From the NCBI GenBank assembly GCA_900553845.1, contig USEW01000076.1:1-8765 (forward strand): 8,765 nt of DNA, read 5' to 3'. Shown piece after piece: positions 1-7,339 of this stretch. A model generated the notes under the pieces. It had not been told where the DNA came from and searched no databases. It saw only the letters and a list, made by a program, of their open reading frames with translations. This stretch comes from an uncultured bacterium (lineage in GTDB: Bacteria > Cyanobacteriota > Vampirovibrionia > Gastranaerophilales > Gastranaerophilaceae). A program made the translations under genes and the position numbers. Numbering within the stretch: position 1 is the stretch's first letter; every line of letters begins with the position of its first letter.

Positions 1-13
1 TAAAAATTTGAAA

Positions 14-19
14 AAGGTG
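14..19 (+). promoter_or_regulatory. Ribosome binding site for the HD-GYP gene
   Basis: AAGGTG lies 9 bases before the TTG at 29-31. An in-frame TAA at 20-22 excludes any start further upstream, so this site decides the unusual TTG start. Confidence 0.55.
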
Positions 20-28
20 TAAATTGAA

Positions 29-1915
29 TTGTTTTCAAAATTTAACTCAAAAAATAAATATAACGATAATGAACAATTAAAGACTGACAAAAAAGTAAGC
101 AATAGACTTAAAGGTGAAAGCTCAAATCCAATAGGCTCTTCAATTGTCAATAAGATAAACAGTTTAAATTTATCAACAAATGCAAACAATAGACTTTATG
201 GCGGATATTATAGTTCATCAAACAAGGTTGCGAAAAAAGTTGATATCAATGAATTTGTATCAATAATAAATGAAATATTTTCAACAAAAGATGACGTATC
301 CGAGGTCTTTTATTCAGTTCATAACCTTTGTTCTAATTGTTTGAACACAAATTATACAGCATTAGGACTTTTAAATTTACAAAAAAATTGTATAAATCTA
401 AAACTTATTGATAAACTTGATAGTGTTTATTCAAATAGACTATTAACAACAAATGATATAAATCCTGTTGTAAAAGCATATTTAAATAATGAAATAATTG
501 TTTGTGATGATTCATCATTTTTGTCAGTCTTACATTTGAAGCAGGACCATTGTTTTATAATACCGATTGTAAATAAAAATGAAACAAAGGGAGTGATTTT
601 ATTTGGCAGTCAAAATAAAAATGTACCACTTGAAGAATTGAAACTTATTTCAACAATGATGGGTATGTTTGTGCAAAATAGAACTCTAGAACAAAAAGTA
701 ATACAAAATGCAGATAATGATTCTTTAACCGGGTTATATAATTACCGCAAGATTCAGCAAATATGTAATGTTGAACTAGAAAAAGCAAAAAATGAAAATT
801 ACCCTTTATCAATATTAATGCTTGATATAAATAATATGATGTCAATAAATAAAGAATTTGGGTGTCAAAAAGGTGATGAAATAATCCAAATTGTTGCAAA
901 AAAAATAAAAGAACTTATAAATATAGATAATTATTATGCTTCACGTTATGTATCAGATGATTTCTGCATAATAATGCCCAATACTGATGAAAATGAAGCT
1001 AATGAATTTAGTGGTCGGATAAAATATTCTCTATCCTGTCAAAACGTTGATGATGTTGGACCTATAAAAGTATCAATAGGTGTAACAACAATAAGTCATA
1101 ATATTGAAGATATGGAAGTTGAAAAAGTATTTTCACTTGCAAAACAAGCAATGTATATATCAAAAAGCAAGGCTTATGAAACAGGTGAATCAGCTATTAT
1201 AACATCGTCACAGTTTAAGTTTTGGGATGAAGATGCTTTAAAATCATATGCATCAGTTTTAACAAAACAATATAGTCACATGGGTGCAAATTTTGAAGAA
1301 GAACTTGTTAATCAAATAAAAAATGAAGATGTATTATCACAAGTTCATTTGATTGATTTGGTGACACTTTTAGCGTCTGCTATTGATGCAAAAGATGAGT
1401 ATACCAAAGGACACTCTTTGTCGGTATCAAGATATAGTGAGGCTCTTGCGCGTGCTTTAAATCTTCCTGAAAAAGAAGTGGAACAGATAAAACTTGGTGC
1501 TTTGCTTCATGATGTCGGCAAAATAGGAATACCAGAGCATATTTTAAAGAAAACAGACAAACTTACTGATGAAGAATGGAAAATAATGAAAGAACACCCT
1601 GTTATTGGTGCTGAAAAGGTATTAAAATCAAATTCTTCGCTTCATAAATTAATACCAATTGTAAAATATCATCACGAGCATTATGATGGGTCAGGTTATC
1701 CTGATAAGCTAAAAGGAGAAAATATCCCCCTTGTTGCAAGAATTGTAGCCGTTGCTGATGCTTATCATGCATTGATTTCGGATAGACCTTACCGAAAAGG
1801 TTTAAGTATTGAAAAAGCGTGTGAAATTCTTCGTATCGGGTCAAATATTCAGTGGGATTCAAATTTGGTTCGTAAATTTATTGAACTTGCGCCTTCTTTA
1901 TCAACTAAAATTTAA
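29..1915 (+). CDS. GAF / degenerate GGDEF / HD-GYP cyclic-di-GMP phosphodiesterase
   Basis: This is a soluble signalling protein of 628 residues that probably hydrolyses cyclic di-GMP. Residues 1-70 are rich in Asn, Ser and Lys and look disordered. Residues about 75-222 resemble a GAF sensor domain. Residues about 228-390 are a GGDEF fold, starting with the typical DSLTGLYN. Its signature is VSDDF (308-312) instead of GGDEF, and the usual FK and ND positions after D266 are Met and Asn-Lys, so diguanylate cyclase activity is unlikely. Residues about 440-622 are an HD-GYP domain with H462, H494-D495, H523, H548-H549 and D577, and an intact HHExxDGxGYP motif (548-558), so phosphodiesterase activity is expected. 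The usual DAYDAL motif reads DAYHAL, with His at 580. No signal peptide or membrane segment is seen. The TTG start is chosen because an in-frame TAA lies at 20-22 and AAGGTG (14-19) sits 9 bases upstream; no nearby in-frame ATG exists. The fold calls are firm; the signal sensed by the GAF domain is unknown. Confidence 0.9.
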   Translation: MFSKFNSKNKYNDNEQLKTDKKVSNRLKGESSNPIGSSIVNKINSLNLSTNANNRLYGGYYSSSNKVAKKVDINEFVSIINEIFSTKDDVSEVFYSVHNLCSNCLNTNYTALGLLNLQKNCINLKLIDKLDSVYSNRLLTTNDINPVVKAYLNNEIIVCDDSSFLSVLHLKQDHCFIIPIVNKNETKGVILFGSQNKNVPLEELKLISTMMGMFVQNRTLEQKVIQNADNDSLTGLYNYRKIQQICNVELEKAKNENYPLSILMLDINNMMSINKEFGCQKGDEIIQIVAKKIKELINIDNYYASRYVSDDFCIIMPNTDENEANEFSGRIKYSLSCQNVDDVGPIKVSIGVTTISHNIEDMEVEKVFSLAKQAMYISKSKAYETGESAIITSSQFKFWDEDALKSYASVLTKQYSHMGANFEEELVNQIKNEDVLSQVHLIDLVTLLASAIDAKDEYTKGHSLSVSRYSEALARALNLPEKEVEQIKLGALLHDVGKIGIPEHILKKTDKLTDEEWKIMKEHPVIGAEKVLKSNSSLHKLIPIVKYHHEHYDGSGYPDKLKGENIPLVARIVAVADAYHALISDRPYRKGLSIEKACEILRIGSNIQWDSNLVRKFIELAPSLSTKI

Positions 1916-1938
1916 GTATTATTTTTGTTAATAAATGC

Positions 1939-1966
1939 TTTACATAAAGATTTTTTAGTGTATTAT
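1939..1966 (+). promoter_or_regulatory. Candidate distal rpsT promoter
   Basis: TTTACA (1939-1944, five of six matches to TTGACA) is followed after 16 bases by TATTAT (1961-1966). TATAAT at 1964-1969 is an alternative -10 box with a less favourable 19-base spacer. Transcription from here would give rpsT a leader of about 80 bases. AT-rich DNA makes chance matches common, so this is a sequence-only prediction. Confidence 0.45.
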
Positions 1967-1971
1967 AATTA
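1940..1971 (+). repeat. Imperfect direct repeat, copy 1 (upstream of rpsT)
   Basis: This segment matches 2002-2033 at about 26 of 32 positions, counted by hand. The core shared without mismatch is TGTATTATAA (1959-1968). The copies are offset by 62 bases and each spans a candidate -35/-10 pair, so they may be duplicated promoters or two binding sites for one regulator. Confidence 0.55.
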
Positions 1972-2000
1972 TATATTACTTATCATCAAATCCTCAACAT

Positions 2001-2028
2001 GTTAAATGCAGATTTTTAAATGTATTAT
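2001..2028 (+). promoter_or_regulatory. Candidate proximal rpsT promoter
   Basis: This segment is the second copy of the element at 1939-1966, exactly 62 bases downstream. The -10 equivalent is TATTAT (2023-2028). The -35 equivalent is GTTAAA (2001-2006), a poorer match to consensus. If used, transcription would begin near 2035, just before the rpsT ribosome binding site, giving a leader of about 20 bases. Confidence 0.3.
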
Positions 2029-2033
2029 AACTA
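2002..2033 (+). repeat. Imperfect direct repeat, copy 2 (upstream of rpsT)
   Basis: This is the second copy of the element at 1940-1971. The shared core TGTATTATAA falls at 2021-2030, and the 23-base stretch 2011-2033 matches 1949-1971 at 20 positions. It ends about 10 bases before the rpsT ribosome binding site. Confidence 0.55.
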
Positions 2034-2055
2034 GTTGAACTTAAGGAGAAACTAA

Positions 2056-2325
2056 ATGGCAAATATTAAATCAGCAAAGAAAAGAATTTTAATAGCAGAA
2101 CGTAACAGATTGAGAAACGTTGCTTTTAAATCTTCAATAAAAACAGCCGTTAAAAAAGTGGTAAAACTTGCAAGTGAAAAAAATATGGATGCTTTGAAGC
2201 TTGAATTATCAAATTTATATAAATTATGCGATAAAGCAGTTTCAAAAGGTATTTTGCATAAAAATACTGCAAGTCGCAAAAAATCTCGTGTTACAAAAGC
2301 TGTTAATAAACTTATTGCTGCTTAA
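2056..2325 (+). CDS. rpsT: 30S ribosomal protein S20
   Basis: This protein of 89 residues binds 16S rRNA in the body of the small ribosomal subunit and helps its assembly. The MANIKSAKKR opening, the high Lys/Arg content and the helical layout without membrane or signal segments are typical of S20, and the length is normal for the family. The segment IAERNRLRN (residues 13-21) resembles cyanobacterial S20, which helps place the organism. The ATG follows a strong AAGGAGA (2043-2049) with a 6-base gap. The gene has its own candidate promoters in the 140-bp gap before it and is followed by a hairpin terminator, so it is probably transcribed mainly alone. Read-through from the HD-GYP gene remains possible, because no clear terminator is seen after position 1915. 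Confidence 0.97.
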   Translation: MANIKSAKKRILIAERNRLRNVAFKSSIKTAVKKVVKLASEKNMDALKLELSNLYKLCDKAVSKGILHKNTASRKKSRVTKAVNKLIAA

Positions 2326-2350
2326 AAATTACATTTTAAGTTAACTTCAG

Positions 2351-2384
2351 AAAAACGGATACTTTTTTAAGTATTCGTTTTTTT
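2351..2384. terminator. Bidirectional intrinsic terminator between rpsT and the usher gene
   Basis: ACGGATACTT (2355-2364) pairs with AAGTATTCGT (2369-2378) around a TTTT loop, giving a 10-bp stem with one G-T wobble. The flanking A-run (2351-2354) and T-run (2379-2384) extend the stem and provide a U-tract in both directions. It sits 25 bases after the rpsT stop on the plus strand and just past the usher stop on the minus strand, so it can end both convergent transcripts. Confidence 0.88.
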
Positions 2385-5376
2385 ATAATTTGTAAATATA
2401 CTCTAAATTCACATCATCAACAATAACAAAATCTTCATATTTGCAGGGGATTTCAACAATAAAGTTTTTTGTTTCCATTGTTGGTTCAATTTTTAATAAT
2501 TCAAGCAGCTCGTCAACTATTTTTATTTGATATTTACCTGGTGCTAAAGATGAAAAAGAAAATGTTCCATCATCATTTAGATTTGTATAATCAATTTCTT
2601 TATTATTTGCATCAAAAATACTAACAACAAGGTCGTTAAACTTTAAATATTCACCATATTCGTTTTTTATTGTCACTGTGCCTTCTATTTGACCTGATGA
2701 GCTTATTAAACCAAATTCAATTGGTGTCACGTTTCCATTTTCGACTTTTACATAACGACTTGGTTTAGTATTTTTATGGATATTTAAAAATGTAGGCAAA
2801 TTATCTTCGCATAGACTCACATTATATATCCCCTCTTCAAGCGGAACAATTTTGGTTGACCCGTTTTTATCTGTAAAGACAGGTTCGTGAATATTTTCAA
2901 ACTTTATTGGTATATTTGCAATATAAGGTTCTGTTTCATCTTTTATTCCATTTAAGTTTAAATCAAGAAATGTTTTTGCAATAACTTTACCTTTATTTAT
3001 ATTGTTTAAGCCAATTGGCTCAATTGATTTATCCCCAAATCCATAAACTTCGCCAAAATCAACATTAACACTATGACGCATGTTTGAGGGGATATAAATG
3101 TTATTTATCATAACAAAAGGAACTACACTATAATGGTATGCAAGACTCACTGTTGAGCCCGATTTTAGACGTTTGGTTATGCCAATTCCTAAATCGGTAC
3201 CTTTATTTGTTCCACTATAATGGTATCCTGCATTTATATTTAAACTTATATCCTTTATCATTGGAGTATTGTATGATATTTTGATTTGTTTATAATCGTT
3301 TTTCACATTATTAGATTTTGTTTTAACTATATTATGTGATATTGTTGCATTACCAAATTTTTTGCCGATTGGAAAACTTATATCAGTATAAATATCCTGA
3401 TATTTTGAGGTATAATTTATAAAATCAGATTGATTGTATACATTTTTATAGTTATTTTGTCTAATTCCCGTGTTTATATTTATATTTTTATATCGTTTTG
3501 ATATTGACGCTTCAAACATACCTGTTTGGATTTCGCCAATATTATTAGCACCTTCTTTATTTGTTAACTTTATATTTAAATTTGGGATTTTTTGGAAATT
3601 TGTACGAAAATATAAACTATAATCGTCAATTTCCATTTTTCCACCATTAAAATAGTCAGAAAAATTAGTTAGATACTTTGAATAACTACCTTGAAACATG
3701 CATTTTTTTATTGTCGTTGAAAGGCTAACATTCCCGCCTAATCTGTCCCAATAAAATCCGCCATTTGACATATTGCCTGCAACATAAAAATCTTTTGATG
3801 ATGAAAAAACACTTCCTTTTATCTGTGTTTTATTATCTGGGTTAAAACATGATTCCCACTTTAAATAATAACCAGGTCCGCTTGAAAGATTTTCAATTTG
3901 CGTTGTATTTTGACTTAAGCCTAAATAAAATTTCGAATCAAGTTTTTTATTATGATTTATATTTAATACATTCATTTGGGTAATCCCTTGATAGTTGTTG
4001 GGATTGCGGAAATTTGTAAAATTTAAATAGTTTTTATTGCCAAAAATACTTTGTAAATAACGGCTATCACTATTTTGGGATAAAATGCTATCAGCTATTA
4101 AAAAACTTTCATAAGTTACTTTATCATTTAATGGTTTTTCATATTTTGTTCCTAAAACAAGTTTTTTTGCATTGGATTCATAAATATAATCATTCATTGC
4201 AAAAATACGGTTTTGATAGCCGGAAATTCCCGCTATTATATCTTTTTTTGAGGTAAAATCTTTTGTATTATTTCTTTTTTCATAATCGATATTTAAAATT
4301 TCACGAACATTGCCATTTGACATAACTTCATTTAATTTTATATTTTTTATTTTGTTATAATAATTAAGGTTTTTTAAAGTATAATAACCATTATAAGTAT
4401 CGAGATTTTTTATAAATTCACCATCATTTATTGAAACTTTTATAATTGAACCTTTGCTTACTTTTCCTTCTAATTTTTGTATATCAGCTTTTTGAGATGT
4501 TTTATTATCAATATCTTTTATCTGGACACCTAAAATATCGTGTGACATTGAAAAACCATCAAATTCCCAGCTTTGAGGTTTGCCAATTGTATATTCAAAA
4601 TTTTCTGTTTTATTTCGATATTGAGGAGTAATGCCTGAAAAGCCTAAAAGATTATCATTATAACTATTTGTGCCAAGTTCAAGCGAATAATCCCCTGATT
4701 TTATTTTGCCATTTAATGTAAGATTTAAATTGTTATTGTAGTTTAAATTTGTATCACGATTGTTTTGATATATTTGAGAATAAGTATCCGATAGCATACT
4801 TTGCCTTACTGTGACACTATCAAATGTTATTGCTTTTTGTTTTTTGGGCAAATAAATGTCATCATAACCTTTGGCCTTTTTTTCTTCTTTAACTAAAAAC
4901 CCTTTGAATGCTTTTTCATTGAGTTCCTTATTATTTTCAACAACAATATCATCTTTAGTTTTAACATATGTAATAAAATTTATTAAATCCGAAGTAAATT
5001 CATACCCCAAAATTTGAGAAAACGCTTTATCAACGATAAAATATTCATTTTTAATATCAGTAATTCCACTTTTAATATAAAAGATTTTATAATTTAGTTT
5101 ATTATTATTTTTATATAATGTATTATTGGCTATTCTAAACTCACCAAAACTTATGCTTTTTTGAGCATGGTTTTGAGTATAGCTTATATTAAATAAATCC
5201 AGAATAACCTTTAGTGGAAGATAAATTTCATTATTTTGAGCCACAATTTCAATTTCATATTCATTTTCATTATCAACATTGAGTAATGAAACTAAATTTT
5301 CATATGCATAACAAAAATTTATATTTGAAATAAAAATTATAAAGAACAAAAATATCGAACTTAAAAACTTTAACAT
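2383..5376 (-). CDS. Outer-membrane usher-like protein with C-terminal Ig-like domains
   Basis: This 997-residue protein probably forms the outer-membrane channel that exports and assembles the pilins encoded upstream. Residues 1-24 are a signal peptide ending FCYA. Residues about 40-140 hold two short modules of the IYLPLKVILDLF type, as in the periplasmic N-terminus of alternative ushers. Residues about 181-300 and 370-785 are rich in alternating polar/hydrophobic strands and aromatic residues, as in a large beta-barrel. Residues about 303-365, with a YNGYYTLKNLNYY segment, resemble the plug-like Ig domain of ushers. At 797-890 there is an SdrD-B/Cna-B-like domain with a calcium-loop pattern DxNxNGxxDxxE (805-816). 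At 891-955 there is a second Ig-like carboxypeptidase-regulatory-type domain. The length is above the roughly 800-850 usual for FimD/PapC ushers because of this tail. The ATG overlaps the third pilin's stop as TAATG, suggesting translational coupling. It closes the operon. Its sequence is far from classical ushers, so an unrelated barrel exporter is the main alternative. Confidence 0.75.
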   Translation of the reverse strand: MLKFLSSIFLFFIIFISNINFCYAYENLVSLLNVDNENEYEIEIVAQNNEIYLPLKVILDLFNISYTQNHAQKSISFGEFRIANNTLYKNNNKLNYKIFYIKSGITDIKNEYFIVDKAFSQILGYEFTSDLINFITYVKTKDDIVVENNKELNEKAFKGFLVKEEKKAKGYDDIYLPKKQKAITFDSVTVRQSMLSDTYSQIYQNNRDTNLNYNNNLNLTLNGKIKSGDYSLELGTNSYNDNLLGFSGITPQYRNKTENFEYTIGKPQSWEFDGFSMSHDILGVQIKDIDNKTSQKADIQKLEGKVSKGSIIKVSINDGEFIKNLDTYNGYYTLKNLNYYNKIKNIKLNEVMSNGNVREILNIDYEKRNNTKDFTSKKDIIAGISGYQNRIFAMNDYIYESNAKKLVLGTKYEKPLNDKVTYESFLIADSILSQNSDSRYLQSIFGNKNYLNFTNFRNPNNYQGITQMNVLNINHNKKLDSKFYLGLSQNTTQIENLSSGPGYYLKWESCFNPDNKTQIKGSVFSSSKDFYVAGNMSNGGFYWDRLGGNVSLSTTIKKCMFQGSYSKYLTNFSDYFNGGKMEIDDYSLYFRTNFQKIPNLNIKLTNKEGANNIGEIQTGMFEASISKRYKNININTGIRQNNYKNVYNQSDFINYTSKYQDIYTDISFPIGKKFGNATISHNIVKTKSNNVKNDYKQIKISYNTPMIKDISLNINAGYHYSGTNKGTDLGIGITKRLKSGSTVSLAYHYSVVPFVMINNIYIPSNMRHSVNVDFGEVYGFGDKSIEPIGLNNINKGKVIAKTFLDLNLNGIKDETEPYIANIPIKFENIHEPVFTDKNGSTKIVPLEEGIYNVSLCEDNLPTFLNIHKNTKPSRYVKVENGNVTPIEFGLISSSGQIEGTVTIKNEYGEYLKFNDLVVSIFDANNKEIDYTNLNDDGTFSFSSLAPGKYQIKIVDELLELLKIEPTMETKNFIVEIPCKYEDFVIVDDVNLEYIYKL

Positions 5377-6005
5377 TATGGTATATTATCCAGATACACT
5401 AAAACTTCAAATGTATTATTGCCATCCAAAGCAGTTTGACTATCGTAAGTTCCGGGTTTTGGTGTTGGTGAAATATTTAGGGAAATATTTGTATTTCCCT
5501 CATTAACACTACAATTATAAAATGCCTGGTTGTTTCCATCAGTTTGGTATTCAACTGTTCCTGAGTTATCAATATTTAAAGAGCCTGAATATGCAATTGC
5601 TTCTTCATTATTAAGTGAATTTGAATTAGATAGTTTGCAATCATTTATGGCACTTGCACTTGGAGGATATGTATTGTTTGCAAATATTATGTAATATTGA
5701 CTTTGACTTGATATACCGCTATGATTTGATGCAAAGGCGCTATAAGCTGTGCTATTTGAATCATTTACTATTGCTTTAAGCTGTATATTATTTATACTTT
5801 CATTTGACGCAACTAAAAAATTAATACTTAAATTTGACCCTAAATTGCCGCTATCAGGGTCAATATTTGTCGTAAAATTACCCGATATATCAACTGAAAT
5901 GGTTGGTGTAACTTCGACTAAAAGATTATTAACTGCAATTGTATCAGCTTGTGCTTTATTTGCAATAAGAAATATGAAAATAAGTAAGAATTTAAAAAGT
6001 TTCAA
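5376..6005 (-). CDS. Secreted pilin-like subunit C (TTG start)
   Basis: This is a secreted beta-rich protein of 209 residues, probably a pilus subunit. Residues 1-20 are a signal peptide (MKLFKF start, KAQA end). The mature part aligns loosely with the two pilins upstream: a Gly/Asn/Leu stretch then a FLVASN strand (63-68), a YPP turn (113-115), and a C-terminal region with PKPGTYDSQ and a final hydrophobic strand, FEVLVYLD. It is the most divergent of the three. It has two cysteines, C123 and C165, which could form one disulfide. The frame stays open to an ATG at 6086, but that start would put 27 extra residues before the signal peptide and overlap pilin B. The TTG at 6003-6005 lies behind GGAGG and gives a length matching its paralogues. 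The stop overlaps the usher start. Its position just before the usher and its divergence suggest a minor subunit, perhaps a terminator or anchor; that is inference. Confidence 0.75.
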   Translation of the reverse strand: MKLFKFLLIFIFLIANKAQADTIAVNNLLVEVTPTISVDISGNFTTNIDPDSGNLGSNLSINFLVASNESINNIQLKAIVNDSNSTAYSAFASNHSGISSQSQYYIIFANNTYPPSASAINDCKLSNSNSLNNEEAIAYSGSLNIDNSGTVEYQTDGNNQAFYNCSVNEGNTNISLNISPTPKPGTYDSQTALDGNNTFEVLVYLDNIP

Positions 6006-6015
6006 AACAAAAAAG

Positions 6016-6020
6016 CCTCC
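6016..6020 (-). promoter_or_regulatory. Shine-Dalgarno site that sets the start of pilin C
   Basis: GGAGG on the minus strand lies 10 bases before the TTG at 6003-6005, inside the longer open frame. It supports the TTG start over the ATG at 6086. Confidence 0.65.
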
Positions 6021-6036
6021 ATTTATAAATTTGTGC

Positions 6037-6672
6037 TTAAATAAAAGATAATGTAATTGTGGCTTGATAACTTCCAGCTTCATCACATGTTGAGTATGTG
6101 TTTGTTAAAGGAATTTCACCAGAAGGTATTTCAATATTTAGTGGTATTGCCCCGCGTTTTAACAAAGTAATATCCCAGCGATTGTAGTTATTGTCATAGT
6201 ATACATCCATAACATTTGGTACATTTTCTAAATTGGTCATACGATAGGCAATTACATTTGGGTTATTATCACAATTTAAAGCACCATTAAATTTTTTAAC
6301 ACAATCAACACAATGTGATGGGGGTAATACATCTGAATTGGTAAGAGCTATATAGTGATAATCAAGACTAAACAACGGGAAAAAAAATGCATTAACAGCA
6401 CCTTCTTGAGTGTTACAAGTAGCAGTCAATTGTAATGATTTTTGTGTATTTGAATTTGATGTTATTAAAAACCCGGGTGTTAATGCATTGCTTAATTTCC
6501 CATCTTGTGTATCAATGCTTGCACTTAACTGTCCGCCTGTTGTTGTTATTGATTTTATCTCACCATTTGTGGCACTTAATTTTGTAACAGGTGTTTGAGC
6601 ACCATATGTTTTAGATGTTGAGATTGATAAACAAAATATTAATAGTAGTAAAAATATATTGTATTTTTTCAT
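6037..6672 (-). CDS. Secreted pilin-like subunit B (cysteine-rich)
   Basis: This is a secreted protein of 211 residues and a clear paralogue of the gene before it. The signal peptide ends near residue 25 (TYGA). Shared blocks with pilin A are GKLSNALTPGFLITSN (58-73), then LQLTAT (80-85), YIALTN then PP (107-118), NPNVIAY (137-143), and the terminal GSYQATITLSF (200-210). The last block resembles the closing strand of pilins that receive donor-strand complementation. The mature chain has five cysteines (86, 121, 124, 134, 196), with C121-x-x-C124 in an inserted loop; pilin A has only one. Disulfides in this loop are therefore likely and would need periplasmic oxidation. GAAGG (6682-6686) lies 9 bases before the ATG. 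It sits 37 bases after pilin A and 31 bases before pilin C. No family name can be given from sequence alone; it could be a minor or adaptor subunit. Confidence 0.78.
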   Translation of the reverse strand: MKKYNIFLLLLIFCLSISTSKTYGAQTPVTKLSATNGEIKSITTTGGQLSASIDTQDGKLSNALTPGFLITSNSNTQKSLQLTATCNTQEGAVNAFFFPLFSLDYHYIALTNSDVLPPSHCVDCVKKFNGALNCDNNPNVIAYRMTNLENVPNVMDVYYDNNYNRWDITLLKRGAIPLNIEIPSGEIPLTNTYSTCDEAGSYQATITLSFI

Positions 6673-6709
6673 TTTTTTAAGCCTTCAACAATTGACGTTT
6701 AAATATTTT

Positions 6710-7333
6710 TTAATTATAAGAAAGGATGACAACAGCCTGATAACTTCCTGATTCATCATTGCCGTTAAAGGTATTCGGTTTTGCGCTTGCGGCTGGAACT
6801 ACAAGTTGTGTAATTGTGTCACCTTGATGTGATAAATTTACATCATAATAGTTGCCAGATGTGTTCCAGGTATATTCAAGCTGACCATCTATATTTGTTG
6901 GCGGTGTAACAGCATAACATATTACATTAGGATTTGATGCTGCTTGTGGTGAATCACTTTGTGCATTTGTTATAGCTTCACTTGTAGGTGGTGTTGTTAT
7001 ATTTGATAAAGCTATATATACATTCCCATTTGAATATGAAAATGCATTAACTTCACCACTTGTTGAAGTTGTCGTTGCAGTAAGTGTTAAAGCTTGTGTT
7101 GTACCTACATTGGATATGATTTTAAACCCTGGATCTAATGGTGTTGTTAGACTTCCTGTGTCATCAATTGTTGTAGACACATTTCCACCATAGGATTCGA
7201 CTGCTGAAATAGTCCCTAACACTGCTGTTACCGTTTGTGATGCTATTGGTGCTGCTTTTGCTTCATTAATATTTGTCATACAACTTAATGTAAAAGCTAT
7301 TGCAAGTGATGACATTAATACTTTTTGTTTCAT
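6710..7333 (-). CDS. Secreted pilin-like subunit A, candidate major pilin
   Basis: This is a secreted protein of 207 residues and the best candidate for the main pilus subunit. The signal peptide ends EAKA at residue 27. The mature chain is rich in Thr, Ser, Ala, Val and Gly, with only two Lys and no Arg, so it is acidic, unlike the Lys/Asn-rich proteins around it. It has alternating beta-strand patterns, including an N-terminal stretch (31-56) that could serve as a donor strand. Blocks shared with pilin B are LDPGFKIISN (66-75), ALTLTAT (81-87), YIALSN (106-111), NPNVICY (134-140) and GSYQAVVILSY (196-206). Its single mature Cys is C139. It has the strongest ribosome binding site in the operon, which fits a subunit needed in large amounts. 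It directly follows the chaperone gene after a 33-base gap. The function is inferred from context, paralogy and strand pattern; no known pilin family was recognised. Confidence 0.8.
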   Translation of the reverse strand: MKQKVLMSSLAIAFTLSCMTNINEAKAAPIASQTVTAVLGTISAVESYGGNVSTTIDDTGSLTTPLDPGFKIISNVGTTQALTLTATTTSTSGEVNAFSYSNGNVYIALSNITTPPTSEAITNAQSDSPQAASNPNVICYAVTPPTNIDGQLEYTWNTSGNYYDVNLSHQGDTITQLVVPAASAKPNTFNGNDESGSYQAVVILSYN

Positions 7334-7339
7334 AAAAAA

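Noticed and set aside
645..899. Minus-strand open frame of 84 codons inside the HD-GYP gene
   Set aside because: It lies antisense to a well-supported GGDEF/HD-GYP coding region, has no ribosome site noted, and its protein is low-complexity Phe/Leu/Tyr, as expected from AT-rich antisense.
1602..1862. Minus-strand open frame of 86 codons
   Set aside because: It is fully antisense to the conserved HD-GYP domain; no motif is recognisable.
2052..2279. Minus-strand open frame opposite rpsT
   Set aside because: It is the complement of the S20 gene, which is certain.
4446..4631. Plus-strand open frame of 61 codons inside the usher gene
   Set aside because: It is antisense to the usher, short, and without a recognised domain.
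5749..6051. Plus-strand open frame of 100 codons opposite pilin C
   Set aside because: It is antisense to a signal-peptide-bearing coding sequence; the apparent hydrophobic stretches come from reading beta-strand codons backwards.
6410..6598. Plus-strand open frame opposite pilin B
   Set aside because: It is antisense to a gene with clear paralogues and has no independent support.
7280..7333. Pilin A as a lipoprotein through Cys18 (TLSC)
   Set aside because: A lipobox needs Leu-like residue at -3; here -3 is Thr and -2 is Leu. A normal cleavage site, AKA before residue 28, lies further on.
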